Shown piece after piece: positions 38,435-48,546 of a stretch of DNA of 64,000 bases. The stretch spans positions 22,562,828 through 22,626,827 of the forward strand of contig NC_087076.1 in the NCBI RefSeq assembly GCF_026151205.1, read 5' to 3'. The notes beneath the pieces were generated by a model. That model was not told where the DNA came from, made no database searches, and saw nothing but the letters and a program-made list of their open reading frames with translations. The position numbers and the translations under genes are program-made. Numbering within the stretch: the stretch's first letter is position 1; every line of letters begins with the position of its first letter. This DNA is from Bolinopsis microptera (Eukaryota > Ctenophora > Tentaculata > Lobata > Bolinopsidae).

Positions 38435-40735
38435 TACACTTACACCCCTTACTTACAGTAGCAGCAATGTTTACAATAGGTTACACTTACACCCCTTACT
38501 TACAGTAGCAGCAATGTTTACAATAGGTTACACTTACACCCCTTACTTACAGTAGCAGCAATGTTTACAATAGGTTACACTTACACCCCTTACTTACAGT
38601 AGCAGCAATGTTTACAATAGGTTACACTTACACCCCTTACTTACAGTAGCAGCAATGTTTACAATAGGTTACACTTACACCCCTTACTTACAGTAGCAGC
38701 AATGTTTACAATAGGTTACACTTACACCCCTTACTTACAGTAGCAGCAATGTTAACAATAGGTTACACTTACACCCCTTACTTACAGTAGCAGCAATGTT
38801 AACAATAGGTTACACTTACACCCCTTACTTACAGTAGCAGCAATGTTAACAATAGGTTACACTTACACCCCTTACTTACAGTAGCAGCAATGTTAACAAT
38901 AGGTTACACTTACACCCCTTACTTACAGTAGCAGCAATGTTTACAATAGGTTACACTTACACCCCTTACTTACAGTAGCAGCAATGTTTACAATAGGTTA
39001 CACTTACACCCCTTACTTACAGTAGCAGCAATGTTTACAATAGGTTACACTTACACCCCTTACTTACAGTAGCAGCAATGTTTACAATAGGTTACACTTA
39101 CACCCCTTACTTACAGTAGCAGCAATGTTTACAATAGGTTACACTTACACCCCTTCCTTACAGTAGCAGCAATGTTTACAATAGGTTACACTTACACCCC
39201 TTACTTACAGTAGCAGCAATGTTTACAATAGGTTACACTTACACCCCTTCCTTACAGTAGCAGCAATGTTTACAATAGGTTACACTTACACCCCTTACTT
39301 ACAGTAGCAGCAATGTTTACAATAGGTTACACTTACACCCCTTACTTACAGTAGCAGCAATGTTTACAATAGGTTACACTTACACCCCTTACTTACAGTA
39401 GCAGCAATGTTTACAATAGGTTACACTTACACCCCTTACTTACAGTAGCAGCAATGTTTACAATAGGTTACACTTACACCCCTTACTTACAGTAGCAGTA
39501 ATGTTTACAATAGGTTACACTTACACCCCTTACTTACAGTAGCAGCAATGTTTACAATAGGTTACACTTACACCCCTTACTTACAGTAGCAGCAATGTTT
39601 ACAATAGGTTACACTTACACCCCTTACTTACAGTAGCAGCAATGTTTACAATAGGTTACACTTACACCCCTTCCTTACAGAAGCAGCAATGTTTACAATA
39701 GGTTACACTTACACCCCTTACTTACAGTAGCAGCAATGTTTACAATAGGTTACACTTACACCCCTTACTTACAGTAGCAGCAATGTTTACAATAGGTTAC
39801 ACTTACACCCCTTACTTACAGTAGCAGCAATGTTTACAATAGGTTACACTTACACCCCTTACTTACAGTAGCAGCAATGTTTACAATAGGTTACACTTAC
39901 ACCCCTTACTTACAGTAGCAGCAATGTTTACAATAGGTTACACTTACACCCCTTACTTACAGTAGCAGCAATGTTTACAATAGGTTACACTTACACCCCT
40001 TACTTACAGTAGTAGCAATGTTTACAATAGGTTACACTTACACCCCTTACTTACAGTAGCAGCAATGTTTACAATAGGTTACACTTACACCCCTTACTTA
40101 CAGTAGCAGCAATGTTTACAATAGGTTACACTTACACCCCTTCCTTACAGAAGCAGCAATGTTTACAATAGGTTACACTTACACCCCTTACTTACAGTAG
40201 CAGCAATGTTTACAATAGGTTACACTTACACCCCTTACTTACAGTAGCAGCAATGTTTACAATAGGTTACACTTACACCACTTACTTACAGTAGCAGCAA
40301 TGTTTACAATAGGTTACACTTACACCCCTTACTTACAGTAGCAGCAATGTTTACAATAGGTTACACTTACACCCCTTACTTACAGTAGCAGCAATGTTTA
40401 CAATAGGTTACACTTACACCCCTTCCTTACAGAAGCAGCAATGTTTACAATAGGTTACACTTACACCCCTTACTTACAGTAGCAGCAATGTTTACAATAG
40501 GTTACACTTACACCCCTTACTTACAGTAGCAGCAATGTTTACAATAGGTTACACTTACACCCCTTACTTACAGTAGCAGCAATGTTTACAATAGGTACAC
40601 CCCTTACTTACAGTAGCAGCAATGTTTACAATAGGTTACACTTACACCCCTTACTTACAGTAGCAGCAATGTTTACAATAGGTTACACTTACACCCCTTA
40701 CTTACAGTATGCGCATTGTTTTACTATAGGTTACA
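38435..40735 (+). repeat. 47-bp minisatellite, about 49 copies (array 1)
   Basis: The unit is 47 bp: TACACTTACACCCCTTACTT, then ACAGTAGCAGCAATG, then TTTACAATAGGT. It is very uniform, with a few variants (TTCCTTACAG, AGAAGCAG, GTTAACAA). One shortened unit lies near 40595 and the last units (40700-40760) are decayed. Every unit contains CTTACTTACAG, an acceptor-like string, followed 8 nt later by ATG. The same unit forms array 2 beside the RCAN start. The array lies between the two copies of the RTF2 terminal exon. Confidence 0.96.
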
Positions 40736-40845
40736 CTTTAACACCACTTACTTAAGTACCAGCAATTTTAAATACTGTCAACAAACTTCCAACATACTTC
40801 AGTCAGGAAATGTTAAAATAGTTAAAACTTACATTATTTTTGCAG

Positions 40846-41235
40846 TGTGGTACTCCAATTGTGAAGGAAGATCTAATCATCATCAACGGCACCGAGGAGG
40901 ACATCGTTAAGTTAACTGAACAAATGAAAAGAAGAAAAGAAGAATCGAAAAAGGGAAAGAAATCGAAAAATCATGTTGTTTCTGAGGCAACATCCAAAGA
41001 CAAATTATCTGTAAATAATGATGAGCCTGCTGCTGATGATAAGCCATCAAAAAACAAGAGACACAATATTCAAGATGGTAATGATAAACAGCACAAGAAA
41101 ACTAAAGTCAGTTCTGATCCAAAGGAGAGTAAAAATAAGTTTGAAGACACCAACTCATACAAAAAACTATTTCACAAAAACTGCGAGAAAAAAGAAAAGG
41201 CTCACTGGGTTACTTACAACCCATACTATAACTGA
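40846..41235 (+). CDS. RTF2: Second copy of the RTF2 terminal exon
   Basis: A near-identical copy of the last RTF2 exon lies 3.2 kb downstream. It keeps the acceptor (TTATTTTTGCAG ending 40845), the full frame from CGTPIVKED to AHWVTYNPYYN, the stop at 41233-41235 and a downstream AATAAA (41545). Across 390 coding bases I count two differences from the first copy, a Leu codon (CTT/CTA) and a Glu codon (GAA/GAG), both silent. The flanking 3'UTR carries several substitutions and indels. The duplicated block includes a little upstream intron, the 3' flank and the following 47-bp array. It could be an alternative last exon that gives the same protein with a different 3'UTR, or a recent duplicate kept alike by gene conversion. 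There is no copy of the preceding zinc-binding exon, so it is not a separate gene. Confidence 0.88.
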   Translation, partial: CGTPIVKEDLIIINGTEEDIVKLTEQMKRRKEESKKGKKSKNHVVSEATSKDKLSVNNDEPAADDKPSKNKRHNIQDGNDKQHKKTKVSSDPKESKNKFEDTNSYKKLFHKNCEKKEKAHWVTYNPYYN

Positions 41236-41599
41236 GATAACTGCTGATATTAATCTTAACTTGATGATTAATCGTCAGTGTAATGTAAACAAGTTCAAGT
41301 TATGCGAAGCAAAAGGAAAATGCACATGTAAATTTTAAACCATGAAACGATTTACTTATTTGCTATTTTGTCTTTTGACCTTGTAGTAGCAACGATTCGA
41401 TTATGTAATAGCATAACATTTTTGTCTGATTTATTTTCTTGACAGATTATCAGTTTACTTGGACTCAAAATGGAACATTTTATGTAATTGCTGTTTGATT
41501 GCTTGTGAAGTAAGTCCATGATGTTACATGACATTCCTTTCAATAATAAACGATAAAAAGCCAGATGAATCCTAACATTAACGTTAAAATATATTCCAA

Positions 41600-41660
41600 A
41601 AATCTATACTATATTTATATAGTATATATATATATATAATATAGTATATAAACATATACT
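41600..41660. repeat. AT-rich dinucleotide-like tract
   Basis: A run of TA/AT steps with TATATATATATATA between repeated ATAGTATATA blocks. It sits in the 3' flank of the second RTF2 exon copy, just before array 2. Confidence 0.7.
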
Positions 41661-41684
41661 TGTTTACAATCAAAAACTGAATAT

Positions 41685-42108
41685 CTACACTTACACCCCT
41701 TACTTACAGTAGCAGCAATGTTTACGATAGGTTACACTTACACCCCTTACTTACAGTAGCAGCAATGTTTACAATAGGTTACACTTACACCCCTTACTTA
41801 CAGTAGCAGCAATGTTTACAATAGGTTACACTTACACCCCTTACTTACAGTAGCAGTAATGTTTGCAATAGGTTACACTTACACCCCTTACTTACAGTAG
41901 CAGCAATGTTTACAATAGGTTACACTTACACCCCTTACTTACAGTAGCAGCAATGTTTACAATAGGTTACACTTACACCCCTTACTTACAGTAGCAGCAA
42001 TGTTTACAATAGGTTACACTTACATCCCTTACTTACAGTAGCAGCAATGTTTACAATAGGTTACACTTACACCCCTTACTTACAGTAGCAGCAATGTTTA
42101 CGATAGGT
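41685..42108 (+). repeat. 47-bp minisatellite, 9 copies (array 2), ending in the RCAN start
   Basis: The same 47-bp unit as array 1. The last unit runs without a break into RCAN: its CTTACAG is an acceptor-like site ending at 42085 and its ATG (42094) is the first in-frame ATG of the RCAN open frame. Homology to the unit stops after GGTTACAC at about 42108. Confidence 0.92.
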
Positions 42109-43858
42109 TACACCATCACCTCCATCTTCAAAGCTCTGGGTCTGAGTGGGCCCAGAGACGAGCAACTCCCCAGCAACCTCCTCCTCGCCACTAAACTCCC
42201 CCGCTGGATCTTAGAACCTGGGGACCCTAAAGACAGGGAGCTGTTTGAAGACTTGTTCAGCGTGTATGATAACGACGTTCAAATTTACTATGTAGCCAGT
42301 TTAGCCAGGGCTAGGATCACTTTCTCTGACGTGGTTAGTTATTTTACTATGTAGCCAGCTTAGCCAGGGCTAGGATCACTTTCTCCGACGTGGTTAGTTA
42401 TTTTTATAGTACATTTAATTTTAATGGTCACTGAAGAAAAATTCACTCAATACAGTGATATTTGGGTCGCGGAAAGCTGGTTTATCTGAAAATGTCCTAC
42501 CAGTATTCCGTCATAATTTTCTCTGGATATGCTGGTCCCAATACCTTGATGGCGACTTGGGTCACTCCCACCGACCTTACTGATTGGTAACCAAAAATTC
42601 AGCCAAAACCGCGAAATTTCGGTCAAGAAAACGGCAGAAAGTTTCTCTTCAAAAATCTCTTTTTTTTCCTTCTGATGATTTTTCGTTTATCGAAACTTTC
42701 TTTGGTAAGTTAAGTTTAAATAGAACTTTGAACATTAAATTGTGTCGTGCGCCATCCACAGTGAGCTCATTAAAGTGTGACAATGGTTGACGCTTAAATA
42801 GGTATTGTGGCTCTGTTGTCGCTCAATCAATAACTGGCTTCACATTACGTACTTGTTTTGTTATCTGTACATACGATAAGCCTACCTGAGCAGTTAGAAT
42901 TAGATTCATAATGTTGTTTTATCTATACTAGGTCATGCTTTACTGGCCTGAATATTATATGTGTATTTTAGGGGTGTATTTTACTATTGTAGCGTGTTAT
43001 GAAAATATGATTTATTTATTATTATTTATGGTATTTCTAATTTCTTTCCTTGCTGCATCTTACAAGATCGCGCTGTTTAAAAATGCTTACTTAAAAAGCA
43101 CTAATAATACACTTAACAGGCGAGTGCGGTTGTGTGCAAAAGAGAACTGAATGGTGTGACACTGGACGCAGACACTAGACTATGTTTAAAACACACCTAT
43201 TTGGGTTCTTGTGACCAGCAACAACTTGATGTTCCTCCTCTAACCAAACAGTTCCTCATCTCTCCTCCTTCTTCTCCTCCAGTCGGTATGTAAATGGAGA
43301 CTTAACTATTTATACTGTTACTTTATTACTACTGTAGACTTTACTACTACTGTTACTTTACTACTACTGTAACTTTACTACTACTGTGTACTACTACTAC
43401 AGCATAGAAGATATTCGTGGAGGGGGATTTGTAGATGATAGACTTAGATTATCAGTAGATATGATATTATACCTAATCCTGATTATATCCGTGCAGGATG
43501 GGAGCCAGTATTAGAGATGGAACCTCATGTGGACGAGAACTTGCTGGAAGCTATTGAGAAACTGGGTGGCAAAGATCTGGTTAGTAACAATTCAATGGAA
43601 ATTAATCAAAATCACCTAAAATAAGTATTCACTTTATGTGTAATTCTGGATCGCCAGTCAGTCAAAACAATATTTTGATCTCCCCATGTCCATAATTTAT
43701 ACTTTGTTATCAGTGTATAATATGTATCTTATCAGTCAGGTGAAGAGCTAATGTTGATTCCGGGAGAGGAGGAGAAACCCGCTGTCACCCTCAAAATGTC
43801 ACAATCAGAAGAAAACAAAGAAAATTCAGAAAACTTCTCCCGTGCTGTGAAGAGTTAG
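42094..43858 (+). CDS. RCAN: Calcipressin / regulator of calcineurin (RCAN)
   Basis: Four exons: 42094-42333, 43120-43285, 43497-43579 and 43736-43858 (stop TAG), joined in phase to about 203 residues, the usual length. The first exon gives the RRM-like start (LPSNLLLATKLP, LFEDLFSVYDNDVQIYYVASLARARITFSD). The second gives ELNGVTL and the family signature KQFLISPPSSPPVGW. The rest gives the short acidic tail. RCAN proteins bind the phosphatase calcineurin and inhibit or chaperone it, acting in Ca2+ signalling. The start chosen is the ATG at 42094, oddly supplied by the last unit of the 47-bp array; an upstream exon spliced to 42086 is an alternative. The exon 1 donor region is duplicated just downstream. 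An AATAAA lies about 20 bp after the stop. Confidence 0.92.
42284..42401 (+). repeat. 59-bp tandem duplication of the RCAN exon 1 end and donor
   Basis: TTTACTATGTAGCCAG through TTCTCTGACGTG|GTTAGTTA occurs at 42284 and again at 42343 with two substitutions. Both copies keep the donor GTTAGT. The 59-bp offset would shift the frame if the second donor were used, and the first frame meets TAG at 42352. Confidence 0.85.
42402..43119 (+). other. Remainder of RCAN intron 1
   Basis: No exon or recognised repeat seen. Two open stretches of about 70 codons (near 42584 and 42935) have no family resemblance and sit in an intron, so I treat them as chance. Confidence 0.6.
43318..43402 (+). repeat. TAC-rich minisatellite in RCAN intron 2
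   Basis: About four loose copies of ACTTTACTACTACTGT(AGA), unit close to 21 bp. Confidence 0.7.
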
Positions 43859-43958
43859 AATTATTTTGTAAAAATTTAATAAAAATATATATTTATATCT
43901 ATTTATATAGATCCAATACTGTACTAGGCTGGCTAACTGTGCAGTGTTTATTGGAACT

Positions 43959-44215
43959 AGCCTGTATAGTTAGTAGACTATACTAGCCTGTATAGTTACT
44001 AGACTATACAGTATACTAGCCTGTATAGTTAGTAGACTATACTCGCCTGTATAGTGTATAGTTACTAGACTATACAGTATACTAGCCTGTATAGTTAGTA
44101 GACTATACTAGCCTGTATAGTTACTAGACTATACAGTATACTAGCCTGTATAGTTAGTAGACTATACTCGCCTGTATAGTTACTAGACTATACAGTATAC
44201 TAGCCTGTATAGTAC
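43959..44215. repeat. 59-bp palindromic tandem repeat
   Basis: About four copies of a 59-bp unit composed of ACTAGCCTGTATAG, TTAGTAGACTATAC and TTACTAGACTATACAGTAT. CTATACAG and CTGTATAG alternate, so each unit can fold on itself. Confidence 0.8.
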
Positions 44216-44349
44216 TTGGTCACCTGACAGCCCTATTATTACTCTTATTTGTCCTCAAAATTTTTCTGTCCCTAGATTGTAGACAGTTATATTTACTGTA
44301 TAGTTGCTACTATTTGTATAACGATATTATAATGTTAAGCGAGCATGTT

Positions 44350-44388
44350 AGTCCCTAATTAGTCCCTAATTAGTCCCTAATTAGAGAA
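44350..44388 (+). repeat. Three copies of a 13-bp unit
   Basis: TTAGTCCCTAATT-type unit repeated three times between RCAN and TIM50. Confidence 0.7.
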
Positions 44389-44614
44389 TAATAATTTCAT
44401 GTTTAGTTATTTGATGTACATTTAAGTATGTAAATTAATGTATAGCGATAGTAACTACAGGATTCTGCAAGGATTTGTGCAACTGGCTTTATAATTTAAA
44501 GGAATAAGATTGCTATTAGTTATAGTAGTAGATCTGGATACTGATAATATCTGTTTCTACACATGACATTCTGAGATTTGATTGGCTCAGCTCCACTTCA
44601 ACTTCCAGATTTAC

Positions 44615-44706
44615 TAGTCGCTCAATCCTTTTAGTGGTTGCTAGGTTACTGAGTGATTGCTAGGTTACTGAGTGGTTGCTAGGTTACTGAGTCGCTCAAT
44701 CCTTTA
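44615..44706 (+). repeat. 19-bp tandem repeat flanked by direct repeats
   Basis: Three copies of GTGGTTGCTAGGTTACTGA (44634, 44653, 44672), flanked on both sides by AGTCGCTCAATCCTTT. The same 19-bp unit occurs twice at about 50575-50612 inside an LRRCC1 intron. Confidence 0.8.
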
Positions 44707-45530
44707 CACCTGATCCCCCCCCCCCCCGTCCTTTGCAGAATCACTTAGCCCAGTAAACGCTTGGACCCTAACATCTGTTGGGGTCTGAGTCTTATTTAAT
44801 ATAAGGATGGACAGAGTTTATTGGAGATATGTTAATTTACCTTACCATTGCCATGGTACCTGATCCCCCCCCCCCCCCCCCCCCCCGCATTGCCTGGATA
44901 CATATCCAGATACGTGACGGTATTCTTGAGTTGAGGGTGTTTGTTTGGGTTTTCTAATGTAACTTTTAGTTTCTCTCTAACTTTCATTAGATTAAATTAT
45001 TATTTTGACTTACTTACTCACTTCGATTTTATCACTTATATTTCCAGCATGAGCAAGGGTCCCGAATTATAATGACGAACATTTTTACAAAAATTAGATG
45101 TTTTATTTAAAACGTCAATCAATTCATTTTCATTTTCATGTTAATGAATTTTTACCAATTAATCGTTTTATAAATATTTCCGAACATACAACACAAACAT
45201 ATTGGTGATAAGAATTGCTGTTTTCATGTTTTTGGAATTTATTGATTTTTCCTGCATCTAGAGTGACTCCAATCAAACTTATTTCGTAATTTATGAACTG
45301 AAATGAGGTATTTATATCCCGCTCATATGATTAACCAACAACACAAGGAAGGCGGTTAACCATGTCAGAGCGGCTGACTGTGAGTGATGTAAGCAAATGT
45401 GTAAAAGTGAACAAAAGTAATTCGTAATTTATCAAATCATAAAGTTCGAAATGACTTAAATTCTAGTAAAACCATCAATATAATCGACGACATTTTCCTT
45501 AAATGAGATTTCACAATAAAACTACAATTA
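44707..45530. other. RCAN-TIM50 intergenic region with two poly-C tracts
   Basis: C13 at 44715-44727 and C22 at 44865-44886, both preceded by CTGATC. From 44890 to 45350 nothing is recognisable. At 45362 a short possible first exon reads ATGTCAGAGCGGCTGACT, followed by GTGAGT. If joined to 45534 it would extend TIM50 in frame by a few residues. Confidence 0.6.
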
Positions 45531-45536
45531 CAGGTG

Positions 45537-46499
45537 ATGGCACTAGTATCGAGATTAGCACTGCGTAAGCTAGTTCCCTATCAACTATCAGACACCACCC
45601 GCTCCAACGCACTGCAAAATGCGCGTCAATACTACATGAAGACACAGAAAAAGAAGGGAACTAGCTGGACTAGGTTAAGTGTAAAGGTTGGGGGTGGGGT
45701 GGCGGTTACTGGGGGACTTGGTGTTGTGCTGCTGGGTTACAACTGGGACGGGTTAGAGGACGAGTTTGTGGATATGGGTCTGCTGGAGCAGTTCCCAGCT
45801 CGAGCCAAGTCTAAAATATCGGACTATTTAGCGTACATGATGGAGCCACGTGCCCAGGAACTGCTCCTTCCTGATTTGTTACCTCCTCCTTACCAGGCTC
45901 CCTACACTCTCCTTATAGAACTGAGCGACCTACTCGTTCATTCCTCCTATACCAGGACAGCTGGCTGGAGGAGAAAGAAGCGACAAGGTCTGGATATATT
46001 TCTAGAGTCCCTGTGTAAACACTATGAGATTGTTATCTATACTCAGGAAGTGGGGATGAACTGTGTGGAAGTTATTGAGGCTATTGACCCTAAAATGTGT
46101 GTTCTTTACAAACTATTTAGAGATTCCACCAAATACAAAAAGGGAGTGTATTTGAAGGACCTTTCTAATCTGAACCGTGATCTTTCGAAGGTTATTCTAG
46201 TGGATACTAACAGGGAGGCTGTTTCTTGCCAGCCAGAAAACGCCATTATTTTGAACAAGTGGATGGGTGAGGATGATATGGACTTAATAGATCTGGCAGA
46301 CATGTTAGTTGTTATTGCTCAGGACAGGCCGACAGATCTGCGAGAGGTTATCAAATGTTACACAGAACTAGAAGACCCGATAACCGCTTTCAGAATGAGG
46401 AGACAGGAAATTATTGACGCAGAAAATAGTAGGAAATTAGAAGCCATAAACAAAGCAAAAACTCCTGGTGGTATATTGGCGAAAAAGTGGTGGTTATAA
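45537..46499 (+). CDS. TIMM50: TIM50, mitochondrial inner membrane translocase receptor subunit
   Basis: One exon, 320 residues from ATG 45537 (the preceding GTG codon is not a likely start). It has a basic N-terminus suited to mitochondrial targeting, then a Gly/Val-rich membrane segment near residues 50-70 (VGGGVAVTGGLGVVLLG). Then comes the FCP1/NIF-like domain: YTLLIELSDLLVHSSY, GWRRKKRQGLDIFL, YEIVIYTQEVGM, YKLFRDSTKY, KDLSNLNRDLSKVILVD. The phosphatase DxDxT is replaced by IELSD, as in other animal TIM50 proteins, so it is not expected to be catalytic. The family receives presequence proteins in the intermembrane space and passes them to TIM23. An acceptor-like ATTACAG ends at 45533, three bases before the ATG. 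Confidence 0.95.
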   Translation: MALVSRLALRKLVPYQLSDTTRSNALQNARQYYMKTQKKKGTSWTRLSVKVGGGVAVTGGLGVVLLGYNWDGLEDEFVDMGLLEQFPARAKSKISDYLAYMMEPRAQELLLPDLLPPPYQAPYTLLIELSDLLVHSSYTRTAGWRRKKRQGLDIFLESLCKHYEIVIYTQEVGMNCVEVIEAIDPKMCVLYKLFRDSTKYKKGVYLKDLSNLNRDLSKVILVDTNREAVSCQPENAIILNKWMGEDDMDLIDLADMLVVIAQDRPTDLREVIKCYTELEDPITAFRMRRQEIIDAENSRKLEAINKAKTPGGILAKKWWL

Positions 46500-47325
46500 G
46501 GGTGTAATATGTGTTAAATTAGGGCCCTCCTGATCTCTTGTTGGTGATTTTTATTTTTGAGTTAATTTTTTACAAAATGTAACCTATTGATTAGCTTGGC
46601 AGGAAAGTTGGCAGTTAGCCAATGGAAGTTGAAATTAGAAATTGATTTAGTAATTTATTCTTCTAAAAACTTTAATTCCTTCTGCAAATGTTCGATCAAA
46701 CCATTCAACTTCTCTTAATCATAAGTTAGTGCATTTGTTTTATTCTTTCAATTTATGTATCATTGCACTCGATTAAATGAAATTAAGATTCTTCTAGATT
46801 TATTTGGCACATTGCGACAGCCACTGTTACAAGAAATAAAACGGAAGGCGCGCCAGTTAATTTTGTTGGTAGTGTGTCAGCGCTCACAATTAGTGGCGCG
46901 CGCATTTTTCCCACGGTATTCGAATCAGACCAGCTCTTGCCGCTTATAATGCATACAGTAAGGGACAAGGCTTTGGGCTTCAGCAGCATTTCTAATTCGC
47001 TGTTAATGATTATGAGTCAATAGATACACTTTTGTAATTTTATAATTGTTCGAGGTACACTCTATAGCTGTGTTTACTGCTTCTTGATTATGATAACAAT
47101 TAACATGCACAGAGATTCTAAACACTCTGTCATTTAAATCACCGCTTCAATATTATCTAACTGTAACCTAGATGTAACCAACTTTGGCTGAAGTTCAGAA
47201 GTTGGCTGTATTTTGGTGACAATAAGGTAGATATTTTGGTCTTGTGTAATTGTATTATTGTAATGTTTATTTGAATTTTCAAATACAAATAACTTTCGAA
47301 AGTCCAATGACTCTATTTTCGCAGG
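46500..47325. other. TIM50-TMEM128 intergenic region
   Basis: About 825 bp. AATAAA lies at about 46833. There are short stretches rich in GCGCGC. I see no gene or repeat; small open frames on both strands overlap and resemble nothing. Confidence 0.6.
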
Positions 47326-47820
47326 ATGGCCCCAGAAGCAGTAAGAAGACGACTTCTCCCCGAAGGACCAACATCAGATGAGCCAGACATCAACAATCTA
47401 ACTGAAGAAGATAGAACCGCAATAGACGCTGTCATTTCGCAAAACAAATCCAACTTTAATGCTCACACTATCTTCTGGATGGTGGCTGCCATGCTTGTTT
47501 TCAACTACACAGACTTTGCTAACGTATTTTATAACGATGCCCGAGTTAAAGGTGATATGTTAAAGGTTGGGAGTGGTATGATTGCGGTTAACTTGACAGT
47601 TGGCGCCTATTTGGTAATTTATCTCTCATATATGAGAGGTAAAAAGGACTGGACTGCTCACACCCACCCAGCTTTAATCCCCATAGCAACTCTGTTTGGC
47701 TGTGCCGGAATGGTTGTCTCTACTATAGCGCTGTGGCCTGTTTGGACTTTTCTTACTCTTCCCATTCTCTTTACTTTGTTCATGGGGACCATCATGCTCG
47801 CATCTCTCTTACCGTTTTAG
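47326..47820 (+). CDS. TMEM128: TMEM128 family four-helix membrane protein
   Basis: One exon, 164 residues, close to the 165 of the human protein. It has a polar N-terminus followed by four hydrophobic segments: about residues 43-62 (FWMVAAMLVFNYTDF), 84-104 (AVNLTVGAYLVIYLSY), 119-136 (PIATLFGCAGMVVSTIALW) and 138-162. The signature IALWPVWTFLTLPILFTLFMG matches TMEM128. The family is thought to reside in the endoplasmic reticulum, with little known of its function. The acceptor-like CTATTTTCGCAG ends one base before the ATG. The 3' end of the frame, including the stop, is echoed at 47871. Confidence 0.93.
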   Translation: MAPEAVRRRLLPEGPTSDEPDINNLTEEDRTAIDAVISQNKSNFNAHTIFWMVAAMLVFNYTDFANVFYNDARVKGDMLKVGSGMIAVNLTVGAYLVIYLSYMRGKKDWTAHTHPALIPIATLFGCAGMVVSTIALWPVWTFLTLPILFTLFMGTIMLASLLPF

Positions 47821-47888
47821 TGGTAACCATGGTAACCGTGATAACTATGGTAACTCCAGCAGGGATGGAGCTCTTACCGTTTTAGTGG
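47806..47888 (+). repeat. 18-bp repeat of the TMEM128 stop region
   Basis: CTCTTACCGTTTTAGTGG at 47806-47823, containing the TAG stop, is repeated exactly at 47871-47888. Between them lie four loose copies of (T)GGTAAC(C/T). Confidence 0.85.
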
Positions 47889-48020
47889 CTTATCAGAAAT
47901 ATTACAGTAGAATACTTAGAGTTTCTTTGATGAGTTCTTTTCGACAAATTTTGTTCAGCTCTGACATACTAAAGGGAACACATGCATGATGAGTGAGCAA
48001 ATACCTTTGAGATCGTATTA

Positions 48021-48186
48021 GGGGCCGTTCACATATTACGTAATCAGCTGAGGGGGGGGGGGGTTCCGAATGATTACGCTAGTGTAATTTTGACACAATA
48101 GCTATGTGTAAAACTTATTACGGAGGGGGGGGGGGGGGGGGGTTAAAATGTTCCAAAAAATGATTATGTAATATGTAAACGACCCC
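48021..48186. mobile_element. 166-bp terminal-inverted-repeat MITE with poly-G tracts
   Basis: The left end GGGGCCGTTCACATATTACG matches the inverse of the right end (CATATTACATAATC side), with TTA repeated directly outside both ends as a 3-bp target duplication. The inner part has G12 (48052-48063) and G18 (48125-48142), each just inside an arm. There is no coding capacity. I recall ends of the GGGGCCGTTCAT type as common in invertebrate short transposons, but I do not assign a superfamily. Confidence 0.8.
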
Positions 48187-48543
48187 TTACTAATAAAATA
48201 TATTTTGCGAGATTTTTTCAGATTTTTGTTTTCAACGTTCTATTTCATATGTATTTAAGTTTGAATTTTGCTCCTACAAGTTTATGATAATAAGTAATAA
48301 TGTATTTGATTGACTCTTAGTTATTTAAAAAGCTTTCCTAATCTTATCACTCTTATTTATCCAATGTGGATGACAAAGTTCCATTGAAAAATTATTGACG
48401 AAAAAAGGTTTATGAAAAATTGAACTTAAGCTTTAATACGGTCATGATGGCTGTTTTCCTTATCAACTTTGTTCTTAATTAAATAAGTCAATACGGAAGT
48501 ACGATTTTGGTATGTTTTGTAATTCAAAACTTGCATTTGACAG
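48187..48543. other. Upstream region of the LRRCC1-like gene
   Basis: A/T-rich, no repeat or exon seen. It ends in the acceptor-like TTGCATTTGACAG, four bases before the ATG at 48547. Confidence 0.6.
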
Positions 48544-48546
48544 GTA

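Noticed and set aside
38435-40735. 47-bp units as a CRISPR array or as coding repeats
   Set aside because: No spacers, and the 47-bp period breaks any reading frame; no open frame runs through it.
42584-43150. Two open frames in RCAN intron 1, one hydrophobic
   Set aside because: The second runs into the RCAN exon in the wrong frame; neither has a match I recognise or a splice context.
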